Shown in pieces: positions 57,721 to 64,000 of a DNA stretch of 64,000 bases. The translations under genes and the position numbers were made by a program. The DNA comes from Laccaria trichodermophora (Eukaryota > Basidiomycota > Agaricomycetes > Agaricales > Hydnangiaceae). The DNA lies in NCBI GenBank assembly GCA_018417955.1, contig JACTVC010000036.1, positions 62,001-126,000 on the forward strand. The letters are read 5' to 3'. Below the pieces are notes generated by a model. It worked only from the letters and a program-made list of their open reading frames with translations. It did no database searches and was not told where the DNA came from. The stretch's first letter is position 1; each line of letters opens with the position of its first letter.

Positions 57721-58399
57721 CAGTGACTAGGCAAAAGTCTTGCACCACACAAATAATTCTATATCCTCTTCAAGTTCAAGGGAATAGTTACCATATATAT
57801 ATGGTAATATACAGATATCCTATATACATCTTTGACATGAATATGAGATCTGGATCTCATGCCCTGCTCCATGTAGAAAAAAGTGAAAAAACTGGGGTTT
57901 TGAGAGTTTTACAGATACTTCATATGAGGGTCTGAAAAAATATGAAGAATTAAGTACTTGCTAACCCAAGTATGCAGCACTTTGAATCATATCAATTGGA
58001 TTAGCGGTTATTGAGATATAGGTGTAAGAAAAGGGCTTGTTTTGGTCAAATAGTCCATATTTTACCACATTTGACCAAAATAAGCCCTTTTCTTACACCT
58101 ATATCTCAACAACCGCTAATCCAATTGATATGATTCAAAGTGCTGTATACTTGGGTTATCAAGTACTTAATTCTTCATATTTCTTCGGACCCTCATATGA
58201 AGTATCTGTAAAACTCTCAAAACCCTAGTTTTTTCACTTTTTTCTACATGGAGCAGGGCATGAGATCCAGATCTCATATTCATGTCAAAGATGTATATAA
58301 GATATCTGTATATTACCATATATATATGGTAACTATTCCCTAGAACTTGGAGAGGATATAGAATTATTTGTGTGGTGCAAGACTTTTGCCTAGTCACTG
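57721..58399. mobile_element. Near-perfect palindromic Tc1/mariner-type MITE
   Basis: The 679-bp element is almost entirely one palindrome: arms of about 330 bases around a loop of about 15-20 bases at 58055-58070. It starts CAGTGACTAGGCAAAAGTCT, is flanked by TA (57719-57720, 58400-58401), and differs between arms at only a few positions (for example GGGGTTTTG against AGGGTTTTG). CAGT ends, the GGCAAAAGTCTTG motif and TA duplication fit Tc1/mariner. No transposase. Confidence 0.88.
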
Positions 58400-58632
58400 T
58401 AAATACGTAGTCTAATTTGAAATAAATATCATCACATGCAGCACAAAATGATCAACGGAATGATGGAGGAATAACTACGGAGCAACGCATCATTGTTTCC
58501 ACGAACGTGATGGGCTTGGAATTCCAACACACCCCTGCAAGCGCAACACGGAGTCGAAACAAACAGAAGAAAGGAACGCACCCCCGGAAACTAAGCAAAA
58601 ACCACATTCCTGCAACACTCCACCTGTCAAGT

Positions 58633-59277
58633 TCAAAATGCGACATCGTCTTCCAAATCCGAATCACAAAAAACTGCTGCTGCTGCCTCGCCCTTCGATT
58701 TCTTTGATTTCTCCCAAGCTCGCTTCTCTGGGCAATCAGACTTGAAGTGCCCCTTTTCTCCACAGAAAAAACACGTGACATCGGCTCCTGCATTGTTCCG
58801 CGCACCACGACCCTTGCCTCCCCCTGTAACCATCATTGCTTCATCACGTTCCTCTGGATCCTTCGTAACGTTCGAGTTGCCGGTTTGGTGTACTTCCTCA
58901 TTCAGAAGACGTGCGATAACATTGTTCAAGGTGAGCAACTCGGAAGGGGTGGCATCGAAGTTAATGATGACAGGGTCGTATGAAGGTGGAAGTCCCATTG
59001 TGAGTGCCAGTATCTTGTCCTGATCGCTGACGTCGACACCAGATTGCTCCATACGAAAAACGAGGCCCTGGATATGCCCAATCCACGCTTGCATCGACTG
59101 TCCATCACCCTTCTTTGCAGTTAAGAAGCGTCGTCGAAGGGCCAAACTCGTCGCAAAGCCAGCCGCTCGGTGGACACGCTCCAGGGTCTCCCAGATCTCA
59201 AGTGGGTCTTGGGAGCGCATGTGTGACAACTGACCATCGTCAACACGTAAAATCATCTCCGCGCGAGCTTTGTCCAT
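58633..59277 (-). pseudogene. Antisense copia gag fragment with zinc knuckle
   Basis: A 214-codon open frame with copia gag features: ILRVDDGQLSHMRSQDPLEIWETLERVH, LALRRRFLTAKKGDGQSMQAWI, GLPPSYDPVIINFDATP, a basic linker and a CCHC knuckle CFFCGEKGHFKSDC, ending in an acidic tail and stop. It begins inside the gag (no true N-terminus). It lies in opposite orientation between the two parts of another copia gag, so it is probably a nested insertion or rearranged fragment. No protease, integrase or RT follows. Confidence 0.8.
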
Positions 59278-59282
59278 CTTTC

Positions 59283-59492
59283 CAACATCTCATTTCTTCA
59301 TTGCACTCTCCAGCTCGTTCCTGCTGGGGCTGTGGAGGGGAAGGGCATTTTAGGGATAAATGTCCCAACAAAGCGAAGGACGGAAAGAAATCGAAGGACT
59401 CACCAAAAAGCGGCTCTGCCAACGCCGCTGTTGGCGTGAATTCAGACTCCGATTGCGAGGGGGCTTTTGCTGCCGTTGTGAGCGCTACTTGA
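59283..59492 (+). pseudogene. Zinc-knuckle end of the plus-strand copia gag
   Basis: Contains CWGCGGEGHFRDKC, a CCHC zinc knuckle, then a basic and S/K-rich tail (KDGKKSKDSPKSG) and an acidic end before the stop at 59490-59492. It is plausibly the C-terminal part of the gag started at 57118, pushed about 1.6 kb away by the insertions between. Confidence 0.65.
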
Positions 59493-59947
59493 CGTAGGAA
59501 TCACTCAGGTAGTGGGACAGTCGTTGGAGCACCTAGCGAACGCGACGTACAGAGGTGTGAAGACTCACCTAGTTGATCCAAACGGAATCGTTGTGCGCTC
59601 GGAGTCGTGGAATGTGACCGTTCAGCGTACCTGTGTTCCGATCTCCACGGACAGTCCCTGTGGAGATTGCATAAACGATTCCTCTTGATGCCTACTTGCG
59701 ATTTCTCAGAGTTCAGAGCAAAGCCGTTGGTAGGGCCTTTGTATCCGAATGATACGAGATTTGCGAGTGGTGGTAAAAAGAGATACTATTGCCTCATGTA
59801 CTACATGAGGTATAAGTACAATGCTTATGTAAAGCATGACATAATACAAAGTAAGTGGGCATAAAGGGTAGACTTCGGGGAGCGGAAAGGATATAGGAGC
59901 AGGATCTTACTTGCATACTACAAAGCCCCCCACTTTCTGGTTCCCGA
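59493..59947. other. Retroelement debris
   Basis: No intact frame. Contains short inverted motifs (GTACTACATGAGGTATAAGTAC, about 59797-59820) of the kind seen near LTR ends. Nothing else was identified. Confidence 0.35.
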
Positions 59948-62545
59948 TTAATCCATTCGTCGTTCAGGGAATACAATGTCGTCGATTTGTTTCTTGTGCC
60001 AAGTTGGCTCCAGGCCCGCGCGTGTGATTCCTTCCATAACATCATTGAAATCGGATCGTGAAGGGAGATAACTAGGGCGGCGTTGTCCTCGCACGTTGTT
60101 TCTAATCCAGCACTTCCACTTCTCCCTTGTTCGTAATTTCGCGCGGCCTCGAGCTATGTCCTCCGCTAGTCGTCCGTAGATGTGGTCAAGGGCCGAGTTC
60201 CATTCTCCCGTCCAAAGTTCGAAGTTGTCGTCAAAGATATCCGCTGGTGGAAAGAGCCATCATCCTAGGCAGCCGTTGGACCCCGGGCTATAGCCAAGCA
60301 GAAGGTCCTTCTCCTGTTCTGACACGATGTCGTGCGCTAAGTAGGATGCGTTTTCGGAAGCGGAGTCGTAAAAGCCCCGGCTGTGGATAGTGACTTGGAT
60401 CGATGGGCCGGACATGAATTCTTCCACAAGTCTAGTACCAGCCCAGTGTCGGGCTATCCAGCTGATTTGCCCTCCTTCAGCTATGAATGCGCGGGCGTGT
60501 GGACGTCTCAGAATGTCGTTCATTTTGGCTAGGTAAGTTGAGCAAAAGGTGGCGCCGTTGTCCATGGGGGATAACGTTTGTTCCTGAAAACCTGCGCTGT
60601 ACAAGAACGACGCCGAATTCCTATCGAGACTGTCGACGACTAGTGGTCGGAATTGCCTGACACGGTCTGGTGGCAAGGCAAGGTAAAATCGTAGGCCGTG
60701 CTCTACTGCCGTCGTGAGGAGCCTTTGGATCGTCGCTGTTGTGTCCCAACAGTTCGCCCAGTATCGCATACGAGCCTCGCTTTCGATGTCCGGGACGAAG
60801 ATGAAAGCTGCTTCGAGGAAGTCCGAGTTCCATGCGTAGTGCGGTGCGCACCAGGTGCTCGCGGTGTAGGTGATTTTCGCGGACTCATCCTTCAGCAGGC
60901 GCCTAAACATAACTTCAGGACTCTCGTGGGGCGAAAAGTAGGGGTCGGATAGGCGAATTGGGGATTGGGAGCGGCGAAGCGGCGTGGTGTTGTCTCCACG
61001 AGCTGTACGGAGCTCGGCAGTGTGGCGGCGAGCACTTGTTAGGAGTTCTTCGTTGCGACGAATCCAGGCTGCGGGGCTATTAACTGCTCGTGGGTGATAT
61101 AGAATGTCGGGCACCTCCGGGAATCTGGTGGCATCTTCTTCCGAGGAGTCGCTTCCTGAATCGATGGACATTTCGGATTGCGCGTTGTCCGATAGACGTT
61201 CTTGTAGTGATCTGTTAGTTCCAGTCTCATCCATGTTCATCCGCAGTAACAGGGAGGTTGTATTCTGTGATGGCGTCTTCTTCCTTGTGATAAAGCCAGT
61301 CTCGATGTCATACGAGATGCCTGGCTTGGGACCGTAGCTGAACTTGTGAATCTCTCGAATCGTCCCAGCCTGTTCCTCACCGGGTAGGCCAACTTTGTAC
61401 TGGCGCTTGAGATAGTTGTCCCTGGGTTCGCGTTTATGCCATCTCCAGAATACCACAGTTCTATGGTCGTTGTTACCATCTTCGTCGAACACGTTGTAGT
61501 AATAGAACTTGAGGAGAGAGGTGATGGTGTTTTCGTTGTATGGAATTGGCCTACGCTTCCATCCTTCGAAATCTATGATGAAGAAGGAGTACGTGGGGGA
61601 AATTCGAAAGTCGTCCAATGAGCGGTAAGTGAAGGCTTCCTGGAAGAAGTGGTCGAGCCTGAGGGCTTGCCGCGCAATCTTGTTGAGATCCTCCTCTTCG
61701 ATGTCAGCGGAGAGCGTTAGCGCAGTCCCTTGCCTGACTGCCCAGTAGGTCAGATTGAGGGCAGGGTTCAGGCGGCTGAAGCGATTGTCGACTCTTGCCT
61801 CGAAGTTCCATAGATAGAAGACGGGGATATTGTTCTGGATGTAGAGCGGAATGTTGATGGTTGGCCAGTCCCTTTCTAGGTCACAAATGACGCCTCTCTT
61901 TCCCTTGACAGTGGAGAGAAGGGAGGTGATGATACTCACCGCACCGTCCGCCAAGTTCTCTTCCCAACTAATGATCACCGTGGTCCACCATGACAGAAAC
62001 GCTAGCGCATGTAAGACTGAGCGCTTCGCTTTTGCTGCGCTAATCTGGACCATTTTCCGGGTTGGATAGACCTTGGCGAGGCGATCCAGTGGGAAGAAGG
62101 GTGGAACTTTCGCTCGGGGGGGGAAGCGGTCGTCAAATTCGACAATGAAGCGTATGCAGCTCTGAGTCCGTGTCAAATCGGTCGCGCAGATCCGTCGTTG
62201 GTGCTCTGCCATTGACCATCCGCCCAATCTCTCCTCTACGGGGACCGCTGTTTCGAGTTGATCGTACCACGGTCTCTGTTTGAGCAGGGAAGAGGTAGGG
62301 GTCCACGCGGCCCATTGCTCGTCTTCTCTGTACCAGTCCGGATCCCTAGCGCTGTCGATGGGCAGAATGCGGCCAGCGTCGGAGAAGTCCTCGACGCTCC
62401 AGCAGGGGTCCGGCAGATCTTTGAAGGCTATGGCGGCGTCTGGGATGAGGGAGGTATCCGAATTCAATCCTATCCATATTGCGTCGGGATCGGTTCTAAC
62501 TGATGCCGTAGCGAGGGGGTTTAGGTGATGAATTGAGTGATCCAT
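59948..62545 (-). CDS. Large protein of unknown function, one in-frame TGA
   Basis: Start taken at the first ATG (MDHSIHHLNP, 62545); the frame extends a little further up without ATG. It is open for 761 codons to TGA at 60260-60262 and continues in the same frame for about 103 more codons (WLFPPADIFDDNF ... DIVFPERRMD) to TAA at 59948. It is rich in W, R and D, with a helical middle (SWWTTVIISWEENLADGAVS), a P/S-rich acidic linker (SMSIDSGSDSSEED-like) and a C-terminal FPP segment. No membrane segment or catalytic motif was recognised. I recall similar large hypothetical proteins in many agaricomycetes, often near retroelements. Here it sits 316 bases after the gypsy integrase, same strand, so it could be an extra retroelement ORF. 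The TGA suggests decay or a CGA-to-TGA change. Confidence 0.55.
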
Positions 62546-62861
62546 GAGGGCAGTATCAAGCAGGACAGTCCGCTGCAAGGTACGCCTTCCTCCAGTCTTT
62601 CACTCGTGGACAGTCCCAACGAATGACGGAAGGAGTAGGAAAGTGAGGAGGAAAGAAGGGGGTCGCAAGGCTGCTCCTGGTTTTCTATGTACATGAGGCT
62701 GATTGATGGAAGTGATTGGAATCCGATAGTACCTTGCATGTGTCCCTTCCATTTGTTCTTTCTGAAAAAAAATTTTAGCGAAGGAAATTGTTCAAAAGTG
62801 TGCTTATAGATATGAGTGAAGAAAATAAAGGAATGCATAGTAGACTCGGACTTGACGCAAC

Positions 62862-64000
62862 TCAAAGATTGTTCTTGGCGCGATAGTTATTGAGTAGGAT
62901 CGGGGAATTCTTCAGATCAGTGGCTGTGCCCCAGGTGTCAAACTGCGGCCCGTAATTCGCCCACCTTATCAAGTACTGAAGTGTCGCCCTTTTTCCAACT
63001 CTTCTATGCCCCACAATCTTTTCCACTTCAAATTCTTCGGATTCGGTTTTGCGAACGAATGAATTGGGTAAAGAAGTGCGATCTTGGTGAGTCGTGTCTG
63101 TCTCGTATTTTTTTAGATGTTGTATGTTGATTACTGGAGAACCCGGATAGTTGTCTCCCATTCGTAGCCGATACACGTTAGGATTGATCTTTTGCAGGAC
63201 TTCGAAGGGACCGATCCAGCGCGGGGTGAGTTTAGTGCCTTCCCCTTTAGACTCTACCCATTCTAATGAATGGGGATTTACTAATACTTTGTCGCCTTCT
63301 TTGAACTGTAGCACTTTACGACCCTTATTGTGTTCCCGAGCCTGGTGATGTTGCGCGTGGGCTATAGCGCGCCTGGCACTGTCCCTGTGCATCTGTAGGC
63401 GAGCGAGCCACTCTTCAGAGTTCGTTCTTCTCACTTCCTTTGCGTTAACGGCTTTAGGGAGCAAGAAGTCAATCGGCGACCTGGGTTCGAATCCGAACAT
63501 CAGGAAATTCGGCGAGGTTCCCGTGGAGTTGTGAACGCTAGCGTTATATGCCCACTCTAGGAGCGGTAGCCATAACGCCCAAGTCTCTTTACTCTCGGCG
63601 ACGAACGCTCTTACCATGGTCTCAAGGAATCTATTAACTATCTCGGTTTGGCCGTCGTGTTGTGGATGGTGTGAAGAGGACAGGGCCATCTTGGTGCGTA
63701 AGTATTTCGCTACCCCTTTCCAGAAATCCGAAGTCCAACGGGGATCCCTGTCACAGATGATACTTTCCGGAAGCCCGAAGCGGCACACTACTTTTCTTAC
63801 AAAAAGAGCGCCAAAGTCTTCAGCGTTCAAACCTGTTGTAGTGGGTGTGAATGTGCCGTGCTTAGTAAGTCTGTCGACAGTGACGTGTATTGCGTTGAAT
63901 CCTTCTGACCAGGGCAAGTTTACGATGAAATCCATCGCGATTGATTGGTAAGGACGGCTAGGTATGGGGTTTGGGATGAGATATCCATATCTGTTGAAGT
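62862..64000 (-). CDS. Ty3/gypsy integrase C-terminal half with chromodomain (partial)
   Basis: The frame enters from the window edge and ends at 62862. It holds the integrase core from SIAMDFIVNLPWSEG, with the catalytic DR(L)TKH region and D of IICDRDPRWTS, and the second-half motif SSHHPQHDGQTEIVNRFLE carrying the catalytic Glu. A GPFEVL segment (WIGPFEVLQKINPNVYRL) follows, then a C-terminal chromodomain (EEFEVEKIVGHRRVGKRATLQYLIRWANYG...DTWG). This layout is diagnostic of chromoviruses, whose chromodomain directs integration to marked chromatin. The upstream reverse transcriptase and RNase H would lie beyond 64000. Confidence 0.92.
   Translation of the reverse strand, partial: FNRYGYLIPNPIPSRPYQSIAMDFIVNLPWSEGFNAIHVTVDRLTKHGTFTPTTTGLNAEDFGALFVRKVVCRFGLPESIICDRDPRWTSDFWKGVAKYLRTKMALSSSHHPQHDGQTEIVNRFLETMVRAFVAESKETWALWLPLLEWAYNASVHNSTGTSPNFLMFGFEPRSPIDFLLPKAVNAKEVRRTNSEEWLARLQMHRDSARRAIAHAQHHQAREHNKGRKVLQFKEGDKVLVNPHSLEWVESKGEGTKLTPRWIGPFEVLQKINPNVYRLRMGDNYPGSPVINIQHLKKYETDTTHQDRTSLPNSFVRKTESEEFEVEKIVGHRRVGKRATLQYLIRWANYGPQFDTWGTATDLKNSPILLNNYRAKNNL

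Noticed and set aside
62521..62865. 114-codon minus-strand frame between the orphan gene and the integrase
   Set aside because: Overlaps the start of the orphan gene in another frame and shows no family pattern; likely untranslated spacer.

Overview
The window looks like chromosomal DNA of a filamentous basidiomycete, most likely an agaricomycete. Evidence for this is genes split by many introns of about 50-60 bases with GT-AG ends, an F-box protein, a complete Gcn2 kinase, a Plavaka-type (CACTA-like) transposase, a chromodomain Ty3/gypsy integrase and copia gag fragments. No tRNA, rRNA or CRISPR was seen. All calls come from reading the sequence and from memory of protein families; no database search was possible.

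Layout. 1-7.9 kb: an unassigned stretch, a 1.37-kb non-autonomous transposon (2494-3861) with a perfect 9-bp target duplication, an F-box gene (minus strand) and a minisatellite. 7.9-13.1 kb: three plus-strand genes in a row, a Rossmann methyltransferase, an MFS transporter and a membrane-anchored SDR oxidoreductase, followed by a scrap copied from the methyltransferase 3' end. 13.4-19.5 kb: a full GCN2 gene (minus). 19.7-29.3 kb: a transposon nest made of a hAT-like MITE, a decayed Cdc4-like WD40 fragment, a 7-kb Plavaka element carrying a transposase and an accessory gene (itself hit by a TA-flanked MITE), and a short deletion derivative of the same family. 29.3-36.3 kb: AT-rich tandem repeats and a 1.7-kb repeat-rich TIR element, with no convincing gene. 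36.3-38.3 kb: a small orphan membrane/coiled-coil gene and a MYND zinc-finger gene.

38.3-53.8 kb holds the most unusual feature: two 4.1-kb long-inverted-repeat (hairpin) elements (38321-42461 and 49726-53841). They share a conserved core and arrays of short palindromes, code for no transposase, and look like one family. Between them lie a truncated second copy of GCN2, a CCGGT-rich hAT-like MITE and the decayed PIWI end of an Argonaute gene. 54-64 kb is retroelement debris: two TIR elements, a copia gag cut by a palindromic Tc1/mariner-type MITE and by an antisense copia gag, a large protein of unknown function with one in-frame TGA, and the integrase-chromodomain end of a gypsy element that runs off the window.

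Taken together, about 20 kb of ordinary gene-rich chromosome (F-box, methyltransferase, MFS, SDR, GCN2) borders a transposon-dense, rearranged region. Segmental duplication of GCN2, nested insertions and gene decay (Argonaute, WD40, possibly MYND) mark that region. Exon boundaries given here are hand-placed and approximate.
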